A model generated the notes under the pieces. The model was not told where the DNA came from and searched no databases. It saw only the letters and a list, made by a program, of their open reading frames with translations. The translations under genes and the position numbers were made by a program. 64,000 nucleotides of DNA from Actinomycetota bacterium (GTDB taxonomy: Bacteria > Actinomycetota > Actinomycetes > Nanopelagicales > Nanopelagicaceae): NCBI GenBank assembly GCA_014377015.1, contig JACMQL010000046.1, forward strand, positions 62,001 through 126,000. The letters are read 5' to 3'. Each line of letters begins with the position of its first letter. Within the stretch, counting starts at the first letter, position 1. This document shows, piece after piece, positions 46,081 through 53,681 of this stretch.

Positions 46081-47115
46081 TTAAGCTGGAAAGTCATCCG
46101 GAGATGCGTAATCGGGTCCGAGTACCGCGACGACATCTCCGATATTGACTCTTGGAAATCCCCGCATGACACCGATCATTCCAAATTGTTGGGCCAATAT
46201 TTGCACGGCAGGAGTGTCAGGGTGATCCATATCGTGGATTCTGCCGATTAAATCGCCTTTCTCAACCCGATCCCCGCACCCTTTGACATTCTCATAGAGC
46301 CCGCCATGAGTCGCGTGATGATACGAATGTGATCCACGCATGTCGATGAAGATTGGAGGAGTTAATCCTTGCTCAACACGAGAGAGCGCCTGCCCCTTAA
46401 TGACTTTGAAATGTAGAAGGGCGTTTCGGAGTCCATCCGTAGCAATTTGCACTGTTTCAAAAGTAGATACACCTGCGCCGCCGAGTTCGGTTGTAACGAG
46501 ACCCTTTCCCATTCTTTCGACGAGTCCGGGAAGAAGAGTTGTGGGATCAGTTCCTGGTTGCTCGGGAAATATAAGGTGATGGGAGGTGTTAAAACTTGTC
46601 ATATCCTCGATCATCCGTTGGCGTTGTTTTAGATCGGATGACCAGACCATATGCGAACAAGGAACAAAGTAATGACCGCGTCCTCCGCTATGGAGTTCTA
46701 CGACTGCGTCTGCAATTGGAAATAAGTCATAGCTGAGGTAGTAAGCCAACTTTTTGTGAACGCCACCATTCTCATCTCCAGGAAAAATGCGATTGAAATT
46801 TGTACCATCGGGCCATAACCGCATTCCAAATTTTGATGCTGTTTGCGAAAGGCAGGGAATGATGATTACTCGGCCTTGCACCATGTCAGGAGAGAGCGAA
46901 TTCGCAAGATTTGCAGCAGCGAACTGACCTTCGTATTCATCGCCGTGATTGCCACCCAATACCAGGACCGTGGGCCCATTTCCATTACTTATGCTGATGA
47001 TGGGTACATGGAAGGTTGCCCATCCGCTGTTATTGGTGGAGTCGCCGATTTTTAGATAACCAGAATTCTTCCCGGACAGGTTAAGGTCAAATGAACACGA
47101 GACCGTATTGCTCAT
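46081..47115 (-). CDS. DoeB-like deacylase (AstE/AspA zinc carboxypeptidase fold), copy 1
   Basis: 344-aa predicted zinc-dependent N-acyl hydrolase. It has the motif VLGGNHGDEYEGQ (zinc His and Glu), RVIIIPCLSQTA, NFNRIFPG and the second zinc His in ELHSGG. The pattern SGWATFHVPIISISNGNGPT closely resembles N-alpha-acetyl-diaminobutanoate deacetylase DoeB (ectoine degradation), but no other ectoine genes are present. A C-terminal barrel-like domain follows. I chose ATG 47115, matching the paralogue's start and lying 2 bases after its stop. Probably cleaves an N-acyl amino compound. Confidence 0.82.
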   Translation of the reverse strand: MSNTVSCSFDLNLSGKNSGYLKIGDSTNNSGWATFHVPIISISNGNGPTVLVLGGNHGDEYEGQFAAANLANSLSPDMVQGRVIIIPCLSQTASKFGMRLWPDGTNFNRIFPGDENGGVHKKLAYYLSYDLFPIADAVVELHSGGRGHYFVPCSHMVWSSDLKQRQRMIEDMTSFNTSHHLIFPEQPGTDPTTLLPGLVERMGKGLVTTELGGAGVSTFETVQIATDGLRNALLHFKVIKGQALSRVEQGLTPPIFIDMRGSHSYHHATHGGLYENVKGCGDRVEKGDLIGRIHDMDHPDTPAVQILAQQFGMIGVMRGFPRVNIGDVVAVLGPDYASPDDFPA

Positions 47116-47117
47116 CG

Positions 47118-48161
47118 TTAACCCGCCACTTCTTCCATTTGTTTCAATGAAGTGAAACTCTTGCCCACGACACAAACTACGTCGCCCGTTGTAACAGGAG
47201 GGAATCCTCGAATTACGCTGATGACCCCCGAGATCGCTGCCGTGACGTTCGTCGGCGCGACATCAGGATGGTCAAAATCATGAATCTTCCCGACAACATC
47301 GCCCGCATTAACGTGACCTCCCAAGGGGACGCAATTTTCATAAATTCCGGCTTTAGTTGCTGAAACGAAGCCCGCGGGATCCCTAAAATCAATGATTTTT
47401 GCGGATTTTAGTCCTTCCTTGACTCGAGAATTCGACTCTGTCTTGAGTACGCCGAAATCTTGCAAAAAATTTCGCAGCCCATCACCAATGATTTTTATAG
47501 TTTCTGGAGTCGAGTATCCGCTTCCTCCGAATTCACCAGTTGAAACTGACTTTCCCTGGCGCTCTGCCTCTCGATTAAGCAAGGCATAAGGATTCGTGCT
47601 GGGTTGCTCACCGCCGATCATGTGGACGCTCGTATTCCATGCCAACATATTTTTTATCATCTTTACTCGTCGTGCTGGATCGGCAACCCAAACCATATTT
47701 GAGCTTGGGATGAAGTACATGCTGCGACCCCCGCTGTGCATATCAAGTACCCCGTCACAAATAGGGAAGAGGTCGTTGCTCATGAAGAAAGCAAGCTTTT
47801 GGTCTAACGAACCATTTTCAACTCCAGGGAAGACACGATTAAAATTTGCGCCATTGGGCCATAGCCGAGTCCCTGCGCGGGAGGCTTCTTGCGAAAGACA
47901 GGGAATGATGATGACTCGTCCTGTGACTTCTTCTGGTTGAAGTTCACGAGAGAGGGAAGATGCCGCGATTTGGCCCTCGTATTCATCGCCGTGATTTCCG
48001 GCTAGTACCAAGACGGTCGGGCCACTTCCATTCGTGATCATCACGATGGGAACCTGAAAGGTCGTCCATCCGCTGTTGTTGGTTGAATCACCTATTCGCA
48101 GATATCCAGTTTGTTTTCCCGTAGCGTTGAAGTCGAAAGAACAAGTAACAGTTCCGCTCAT
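47118..48161 (-). CDS. DoeB-like deacylase (AstE/AspA zinc carboxypeptidase fold), copy 2
   Basis: 347-aa paralogue of the downstream copy, aligning along its full length, with VLAGNHGDEYEGQ, NFNRVFPG and DMHSGG zinc motifs. Start ATG 48161 is supported by alignment with copy 1 and by a TAAAGT box exactly 6 bases upstream, a leaderless arrangement; GTG 48167 is the ORF-track start. It is divergent from PF04734 copy 5 and heads a two-gene operon. The tandem pair may have two related acyl substrates or form a heteromer. Confidence 0.82.
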   Translation of the reverse strand: MSGTVTCSFDFNATGKQTGYLRIGDSTNNSGWTTFQVPIVMITNGSGPTVLVLAGNHGDEYEGQIAASSLSRELQPEEVTGRVIIIPCLSQEASRAGTRLWPNGANFNRVFPGVENGSLDQKLAFFMSNDLFPICDGVLDMHSGGRSMYFIPSSNMVWVADPARRVKMIKNMLAWNTSVHMIGGEQPSTNPYALLNREAERQGKSVSTGEFGGSGYSTPETIKIIGDGLRNFLQDFGVLKTESNSRVKEGLKSAKIIDFRDPAGFVSATKAGIYENCVPLGGHVNAGDVVGKIHDFDHPDVAPTNVTAAISGVISVIRGFPPVTTGDVVCVVGKSFTSLKQMEEVAG

Positions 48162-48167
48162 TTTCAC

Positions 48168-48173
48168 ACTTTA
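48168..48173 (-). promoter_or_regulatory. Leaderless -10 box TAAAGT before DoeB-like copy 2
   Basis: On the minus strand TAAAGT is followed by 6 bases and the ATG. No -35 is evident. Confidence 0.5.
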
Positions 48174-48272
48174 GTCGTGCAAGATAATAAATGGAAGTAT
48201 CGGAAATCATCAGACGTTCCAGTCTGCTTTCCAGAATATGAACAGAGTCTGGCTCTTGATGATTTCACTTTG

Positions 48273-48278
48273 TATAAT
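48273..48278 (+). promoter_or_regulatory. Leaderless -10 box TATAAT before PF04734 copy 5
   Basis: Consensus TATAAT is followed by 6 bases and ATG 48285. This places the transcription start at the start codon. Confidence 0.65.
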
Positions 48279-48284
48279 CTGTTT

Positions 48285-49676
48285 ATGTCATCACTCGAAG
48301 TAACGCCATTCGAAGGTCAAGCACTCATCGGAATCATGAAGCGAGAGATCACTCCACCTTTTGGAATTTATGGTCGAGTGTGGGGAGCATCAAATCATGA
48401 CAAATCTGAAGGTTCACATAAACCGCTTTTCGTAACCGCGATGTCTATGCAAACCGAATCTGATGACATGCCTGCTTTGCTGGTTGCCATCGACGCCGGC
48501 TCCCTCGGAGATTTAGATGGCCGAGAGGGTGAACAACTGCGTGAATCGGTTAGGACGGCCTTGCAAATAGATGACGCTCATTTGATGATCGCCTGTTCTC
48601 ACACGCACGCATCTCCGTGGTTTGCTCGAAGTCGATCCGCATTGCCAGGTGGTGACCTAATAGAAAGATATTTAGAGGAAATTGCGACGGCAATTATCGA
48701 CGCTTGTAAAGAAGCACTGGCCCATCGTGTGACTTCAATTGTCACTTTCTCAGCGGGCAAATGCGCACTCGCCTCCAATAGAGACTTGATCGATCCCCAC
48801 AATCCAGATCGTTTTTTGACTGGATTTAATCCAGCAGTCGAAGCAGATGACACCCTAATGGTGGGACGAATTGTGCGAATTTCAGATGGCGAAACCATTG
48901 GAACGTTGGTGAACTATGCCTGCCATCCGACATCTCTCGGGTGGGGCAACAAGTTGATCTCTCCAGATTATGTGGGAGCCATGCGCGAGAAGATTGAAAG
49001 CGAAACTGGCGGGGTGCCTTGTCTTTTTCTGCAAGGGGCGTCTGGAGATTTAGGACCTGCTTATCAATACGTGGCAGAAACAGACATTGCTGATGCACAT
49101 GGAAAGCAACTGGCCTATTCGAGTTTAAGTGCGTTAACTGCCATGTATCCGGCCGGCAATAAATTTGCATTTATCAGATCCGTTGAATCTGGAGCACCGC
49201 TTGGATATTGGGAGCCCGTTCCTTACGAAGTGCCTAAAGAACTTTTAGTAAGTGCTGATCGAGTATCACTTCCCGCCAAAGTCTGGCCATCCGTAGCGGA
49301 GCTTGATTCTCAGATAGCGGTTACCGCAGACTCATTCGCAAAGGAGAGACTTTTCCGTAAGCGTTCTATTGCGAAGTTGATGTTAACGGGTGGCGAGTTG
49401 GGTCTGACCATTTATGGATGGCGACTGGGAAAGATTCTTTTTGTCGGCGTCCAATGTGAGGTTTATTCCATTTGGCAGCAAGATTTACGGGAGATGTTCC
49501 CGGATTATGCGATTGTTGCCATTACTTGCGTCGATTATGAGGCCATCGGTTATGTAGTTCCCGACGAATTACATGACTTGAATCTCTATCAAGCATGGCA
49601 ACCTCCATTTGATAAAGGTGTGATGGGCGCTCTCTTTGCAGGAAGTTGCCAGCAAATTAGGAAGATACTTTCTTAA
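48285..49676 (+). CDS. Neutral-ceramidase-like (PF04734) hydrolase, copy 5
   Basis: 463 aa when started at ATG 48285, which sits 6 bases after a consensus TATAAT; the ORF-track start at 48111 would run across the divergent promoter region. It has ITPPFGIYGRVWGASNHDKS, CSHTHASPW, NYACHPTSLGW and a Glu in GVQCEVYS, where copies 2 and 3 have PGE. The nucleophile Ser is Gly (GASGDLGP). It matches copies 2-4 more than copy 1. It lies between the DoeB-like pair (divergent) and the second MFS gene (25 bases downstream, same strand). Confidence 0.82.
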   Translation: MSSLEVTPFEGQALIGIMKREITPPFGIYGRVWGASNHDKSEGSHKPLFVTAMSMQTESDDMPALLVAIDAGSLGDLDGREGEQLRESVRTALQIDDAHLMIACSHTHASPWFARSRSALPGGDLIERYLEEIATAIIDACKEALAHRVTSIVTFSAGKCALASNRDLIDPHNPDRFLTGFNPAVEADDTLMVGRIVRISDGETIGTLVNYACHPTSLGWGNKLISPDYVGAMREKIESETGGVPCLFLQGASGDLGPAYQYVAETDIADAHGKQLAYSSLSALTAMYPAGNKFAFIRSVESGAPLGYWEPVPYEVPKELLVSADRVSLPAKVWPSVAELDSQIAVTADSFAKERLFRKRSIAKLMLTGGELGLTIYGWRLGKILFVGVQCEVYSIWQQDLREMFPDYAIVAITCVDYEAIGYVVPDELHDLNLYQAWQPPFDKGVMGALFAGSCQQIRKILS

Positions 49677-49700
49677 TATCTATGAACACCATTCGCATCA

Positions 49701-50927
49701 TTGACAACGATCGGGGTCTATCTGTTCACCTCCTTTAAGTTCTTTAATTTCCGATTGGTGTTCACTTACAGCACTTTGATGAGCATGGCTGGGTGGGCAC
49801 ATCAGGTGACGATGGATTGGCTGGTTCTTAGCCTGACTGGCAGCGCGGCCGCGTTGGGAGGAATGGTCGGAGTTCAACTCGCTCCCTACATCATTCTTTC
49901 CCTTGTTGGTGGAGCAGTTGCAGATCGATTCAATAAACGAAATTTTCTCATGCTTGTCTGTGCCGTAAATTCAGGCTTTGCATTCATGCTCTTCACTTTA
50001 TTTCACCAAGGTGCGCTGACATACTCTTTTCTATTACTTGTATCCGTGGTCGTGAGCACGCTAAACGCAATGGAAAGTCCCGTCCGAACTGCCCTCTCTG
50101 TCGAGGTGGTCCGGAAGGAGAACCTGGCGAACGCGATTGGTCTCAATTCTGTTACGTACAACGTGGGTCGGCTACTCGGGACTTTGTCTGCCGGATTTCT
50201 GATTGCGCGCATTGACAATGGCGCGCCTTGGATGATGCTGGGCTTCCTTTACGCTGGCCTTGGTCTGTGCCTCCTATCCCTGCGCATACATGAAATTGAA
50301 ATTTCCGGTTTTGGATCCTCTAAGCCAGGCAGATTGATTGATGCAGTTAAGTACCTTCAACAAAAACCCGCCTTAATGCTCTCCATGATTTTGACTTCAA
50401 CTATCTGGGGATCGGGCATGCACTTCGGTCTCACATCTTCTCTGATGGTGAGGAAAGTTTTCATGCTCGACGCAGAGTATCTCGGATATATTGGCATGAC
50501 TGTTTCATTGGGATGTGTAGTGGGTGCCGCGATCGCCGCGCGTTGGGCCGTTCCTGGACACATCCCGCAATTCTCAACTATGTTGAAGAGTGGCATCGTG
50601 GTGGCCATCTTTTGGATAATTTCCGGAACCGTGACTTCGTTTTGGCTATATGCACTCTTTGCCGGCATAGCGAGCGTGTTTCATCTGACATTCATGGTGA
50701 CTTCAAATTCCTTAGTGGTTTCGGGTGCACCCGAAGATTTTCGTGGGCGTATTTACGGAATTTACTTATTTATTTTTTATCTCGGCGCCACTATTGGAAA
50801 TCCGTTGATTGGTAAAATCGCACAGTTATTTAACGTGAGAACCGCGATCGTCACTGGCGGTTGTTCCACTTTAGTTATTTGTACATTTCTTTATCTGAGA
50901 GAGCGGCGAAAACCTAAAATATCCTGA
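49701..50927 (+). CDS. MFS transporter, MFS_3 (exporter-like) family, copy 2
   Basis: 408-aa membrane protein homologous to copy 1: FKFFNFRLVFTYSTLMSMAG, HQVTMDWLVLSLTGSAAALGG and the motif A-like loop GGAVADRFNKRNFL. Several further hydrophobic helices follow. The start is TTG 49701, without a clear ribosome-binding site; no better in-frame start keeps TM1. It is likely co-transcribed with PF04734 copy 5. The two MFS genes bracket the PF04734/DoeB cluster. It ends at the base before azlD, where the core genes resume. Confidence 0.82.
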   Translation: MTTIGVYLFTSFKFFNFRLVFTYSTLMSMAGWAHQVTMDWLVLSLTGSAAALGGMVGVQLAPYIILSLVGGAVADRFNKRNFLMLVCAVNSGFAFMLFTLFHQGALTYSFLLLVSVVVSTLNAMESPVRTALSVEVVRKENLANAIGLNSVTYNVGRLLGTLSAGFLIARIDNGAPWMMLGFLYAGLGLCLLSLRIHEIEISGFGSSKPGRLIDAVKYLQQKPALMLSMILTSTIWGSGMHFGLTSSLMVRKVFMLDAEYLGYIGMTVSLGCVVGAAIAARWAVPGHIPQFSTMLKSGIVVAIFWIISGTVTSFWLYALFAGIASVFHLTFMVTSNSLVVSGAPEDFRGRIYGIYLFIFYLGATIGNPLIGKIAQLFNVRTAIVTGGCSTLVICTFLYLRERRKPKIS

Positions 50928-51236
50928 TTAAGTAAAATGATATGTGCCTGCCGATACGAGTGCTGCCGCAATCACGACGACCGGAAAGGGCGCCTTCAAT
51001 GCAAGTGCAAGAATCGCCACTGCAAGGCCAGCAGATCGATGATCAATCATGACTTTAGTTTTTTCCGTGAATGTTTGCACAGCCACCAGCGCACTAAGTA
51101 GCGCAACTGGAATCAGCGCGTTTACGCGTAGTACACGCGGGTGCTCTAGATACTTGCGTGGAACTGAGTGACCTAAGTACTTGAATGTGAACGCCACAAC
51201 GCTGGTACCTATCACGCCCCACCAGGTTGGGCTCAC
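50928..51236 (-). CDS. azlD: AzlD family branched-chain amino acid exporter subunit
   Basis: 102-aa hydrophobic protein with about four membrane segments, including YLEHPRVLRVNALIPVALLS and the C-terminal APFPVVVIAAALVSAGTY. It works with AzlC to export branched-chain amino acids and similar compounds. It overlaps azlC by 4 bases. It marks the right edge of the catabolic island; the previous gene ends at the adjacent base. Confidence 0.85.
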   Translation of the reverse strand: MSPTWWGVIGTSVVAFTFKYLGHSVPRKYLEHPRVLRVNALIPVALLSALVAVQTFTEKTKVMIDHRSAGLAVAILALALKAPFPVVVIAAALVSAGTYHFT

Positions 51237-51913
51237 CTGCGTTTCTCACGTGATGCAAAAAGTAGGGCAAGGAACGCGGTAGAAATAATTGGCACGCCAG
51301 CTGCAGCGAATGGCGTTAGTCCTAAGGCAAGTGCCATAGCGGTCACGGCTAGGACTCGTTCCTTCGTTGAAGCCAGGCGTGGCCAGACAAGTCCGAGGAA
51401 TGCAGCGGGCACTGCTGCATCCAGCCCCCAAGCCGCTGGATCACCCATTGCTTGTGCGCCAAGGGCGCCTGCCAAAGTAAAAATGTTCCAAAAAAGGAAG
51501 ACGCCGAATCCCGTCAACCAAAATCCCCGCCGCATTGCATCTACACCCAGTGGTTCTTGCGAGAGTGCCACTCCAGTGGATTCATCGATTGTCACGTGAG
51601 CGGCCAAGATTCGTTTAACCCCGCTGACTTTAAGAAGCGGAGCGACCCGCATTCCGTAAAGCCCATTTCGGATACCCAGCAGTCCGGCCGTGATCACCCC
51701 ACTTATTGCGGTCCCACCTGCACCGATGACACCAACAACGGCGAATTGAGACGCGCCGGAGAAAGTCAGAAGCGAGAGCAGGCAACTTTGCACGACGCTA
51801 AACCCGGCCGCCACGCTGGCTGCGCCGAAGGCAATTCCGTAAGCGCCAACGGTCAGGGAAATGCTGAGTGAATCTCGCACCGTTGATCGTGGAGTGGCAG
51901 ACACGACCACCAT
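51233..51913 (-). CDS. azlC: AzlC family branched-chain amino acid exporter subunit
   Basis: 226-aa membrane protein with the AzlC core SLLTFSGASQFAVVGVIGAGG, then GIRNGLYGMRVAPLL and TIDESTGVAL, the typical conserved block. It pairs with AzlD. It is divergent from thyX with a 51-base gap. The same pair elsewhere exports valine, leucine or azaleucine. Confidence 0.9.
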   Translation of the reverse strand: MVVVSATPRSTVRDSLSISLTVGAYGIAFGAASVAAGFSVVQSCLLSLLTFSGASQFAVVGVIGAGGTAISGVITAGLLGIRNGLYGMRVAPLLKVSGVKRILAAHVTIDESTGVALSQEPLGVDAMRRGFWLTGFGVFLFWNIFTLAGALGAQAMGDPAAWGLDAAVPAAFLGLVWPRLASTKERVLAVTAMALALGLTPFAAAGVPIISTAFLALLFASREKRR

Positions 51914-51952
51914 TCTGCCGTATCAATCCAAAGTTGTACGCGCAGGTCTGGA

Positions 51953-51958
51953 TAGGGT
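51953..51958 (+). promoter_or_regulatory. Leaderless -10 box TAGGGT before thyX
   Basis: TAGGGT followed by 6 bases and ATG 51965. Confidence 0.5.
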
Positions 51959-51964
51959 CTTAGC

Positions 51965-52705
51965 ATGTCAGAATCAGGAATGTCAGAATCGATTACGCCG
52001 ATTTTCCGTGGCGATATGACGGTGGAATTGGTCAAAGCAAGCGCAAGTGATGCAGATGTCATCTGGGCGGCACGTGTTTCCACGGCAGGAGAGCAATCCT
52101 TGGAGGAAGTTGGCGAAGATCCCACCCGGTCTGCGGGTCTGATCAACTATCTGGCCCGTGAAAGACATGGTTCGCCTTTTGAACATACTTCTATGACTTT
52201 TTTTGTATCGGCGCCAATTTTTGTTTTCCGTGAATTTATGCGCCACCGAATTGCCTCGTACAACGAGGAGAGTGGACGTTATCGAGAATTGCAACCGGTT
52301 TTTTATGTTCCGAATCCCGATCGACGGTTGATACAGGTTGGCAAAACTGGTGCATACACTTTTGTCGAAGGGACGCTAGAGCAATATGAAGTCACTGTAA
52401 AAGCCATGAAGGAAAGTTATATATACGTCTATGAGCGATATCAGCGCATGCTCGGGGCCGGCATAGCTCGCGAAGTGGCGCGTGCCGTTTTGCCGGTTGC
52501 CCTCTATTCTTCGATGTACGTGACAATGAACGCTCGTGCACTCATGAATTTCTTGTCGCTTCGCACAGCGCGAGAAGGCTCACACTTTCCCAGTTATCCG
52601 CAGCGAGAAATTGAGATGGTTGCAGAGAAAATGGAAGAGCATTTTGCGACATTGATGCCGCTTACTTATGCAGCTTTTGAAAAATCTGGACGGATTGCTC
52701 CATAG
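51965..52705 (+). CDS. thyX: FAD-dependent thymidylate synthase ThyX
   Basis: Makes dTMP from dUMP with methylene-tetrahydrofolate and FAD. The ThyX signature RHRxxSxNExSxRY is present as RHRIASYNEESGRY, followed by ARxVLP-type EVARAVLPVALYSSMY and the R-x-AREGS-like LRTAREGSHFP. Length of 246 aa is normal. The first 30 bases contain a 15-base near-exact direct duplication, encoding MSESG-MSESI. It has an apparently leaderless promoter. It is followed by dapA, the usual actinobacterial order dapB-thyX-dapA-rnj-ftsK. Confidence 0.97.
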   Translation: MSESGMSESITPIFRGDMTVELVKASASDADVIWAARVSTAGEQSLEEVGEDPTRSAGLINYLARERHGSPFEHTSMTFFVSAPIFVFREFMRHRIASYNEESGRYRELQPVFYVPNPDRRLIQVGKTGAYTFVEGTLEQYEVTVKAMKESYIYVYERYQRMLGAGIAREVARAVLPVALYSSMYVTMNARALMNFLSLRTAREGSHFPSYPQREIEMVAEKMEEHFATLMPLTYAAFEKSGRIAP

Positions 52706-52775
52706 TTTTCCCCTTTTTATCCGTTCGCTAGTTGGCCGATCGCGCTAATCCAGCGCGTAAAGCAGGCTCTCGTAG

Positions 52776-52781
52776 TAACCT
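52776..52781 (+). promoter_or_regulatory. Leaderless -10 box TAACCT before dapA
   Basis: TAACCT followed by 6 bases and ATG 52788. Confidence 0.5.
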
Positions 52782-52787
52782 AGCGCC

Positions 52788-53681
52788 ATGAGTATCCACG
52801 CTCCCTTTGGCCGTATGGCCACCGCAATGGTCACCCCTTTTAATAAGGATTTGAGCATTGACTGGGGGGGCTTGAGTACTCTTGCGCAACATTTAGTTTC
52901 TACTGGGCATACCGCGATAGTCGTGAACGGAACAACCGGTGAGGCACCCACAACAAGTGATGAGGAGAAGGGTCGCATTATCCGAACTGTAAAAGAGGCT
53001 GTTGGCCCGCAGATTACGGTGGTTGCGGGTGCTGGAAATAATGAAACTAGCCATTCCATTGAGCAAGCACAGATGGCCGCAAAAGCGGGGGCAGATGCAT
53101 TGCTCGTCGTTACGCCCTATTACAACAAGCCACCACAAGCCGGCATTGAAGCACATTTTCGTGCGATGGCAGATGCCACTGATCTTTCAATCATGATGTA
53201 CGACATTCCAGGCAGAACGGGTGTCCCCATCGAACAAGACACCATCGTTCGATTAGCTGAACATCCGAAAATCATCGCCCTCAAAGATGCAAAGGGAGAT
53301 GTTGCTTCAACATCGTGGGTTATCAAACGTTGCGGTATTCCTGTTTATTCGGGAGATGATATTTTGAATTTACCGCTTTTGTCTGTCGGAGCTGTCGGTT
53401 TCGTTTCCGTGTGCGGACATACCGTAGGGGCTCGTTTACGCGAGATGCTCGATGTGTGGTTTGCAGGAGATGCGGTGGGTGCGTTGCAGATTCATCAAGA
53501 ACTCCTACCCGTCTTTACGGGAACTTTCCGCACTCAAGGTGCAATTATGACGAAGGCCGCTCTCACACTCATGGGACTTCCAGGAGGATTTACGCGGCTT
53601 CCTCTCGTGGATGCTACTTCAGTTCAGATTGCGCAGTTGCGCGAGGATCTGATCGCTGGTGGAGTTGCGTTAGCTACATGA
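52788..53681 (+). CDS. dapA: 4-hydroxy-tetrahydrodipicolinate synthase
   Basis: Condenses pyruvate with aspartate semialdehyde in lysine/DAP synthesis, the step before dapB. TIM-barrel of 297 aa with NGTTGEAPTTSDEEK, VTPYYNKPPQAGIEAHF (catalytic Tyr), YDIPGRTGV and the Schiff-base Lys in IALKDAKGD. Its 3' end overlaps rnj as ATGA. It has a likely leaderless promoter. Confidence 0.97.
   Translation: MSIHAPFGRMATAMVTPFNKDLSIDWGGLSTLAQHLVSTGHTAIVVNGTTGEAPTTSDEEKGRIIRTVKEAVGPQITVVAGAGNNETSHSIEQAQMAAKAGADALLVVTPYYNKPPQAGIEAHFRAMADATDLSIMMYDIPGRTGVPIEQDTIVRLAEHPKIIALKDAKGDVASTSWVIKRCGIPVYSGDDILNLPLLSVGAVGFVSVCGHTVGARLREMLDVWFAGDAVGALQIHQELLPVFTGTFRTQGAIMTKAALTLMGLPGGFTRLPLVDATSVQIAQLREDLIAGGVALAT

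Noticed and set aside
46081-48161. Ectoine degradation operon
   Set aside because: Only DoeB-like proteins are present; ectoine hydrolase, transaminase, dehydrogenase and the ectoine transporters are not in the window.
48111-48284. N-terminal extension of PF04734 copy 5
   Set aside because: The stretch crosses the divergent promoter region and the DoeB-like start; the conserved domain begins just after ATG 48285, which has TATAAT 6 bases upstream.
49681-49740. Possible frameshifted start of MFS copy 2 (ATG 49681, MNTIRIID...)
   Set aside because: It is in a different frame; TTG 49701 already supplies a complete first membrane helix matching MFS copy 1, so no frameshift is needed.
13984-50927. 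Prophage, transposon or integron as source of the island
   Set aside because: No integrase, transposase, terminal inverted repeats, phage genes or tRNA attachment site could be seen by reading the sequence and ORFs.
53411-53677. 89-residue N-terminal extension of RNase J in the ORF track
   Set aside because: It lies inside dapA in another frame and the RNase J domain begins at ATG 53678, which overlaps the dapA stop as ATGA.
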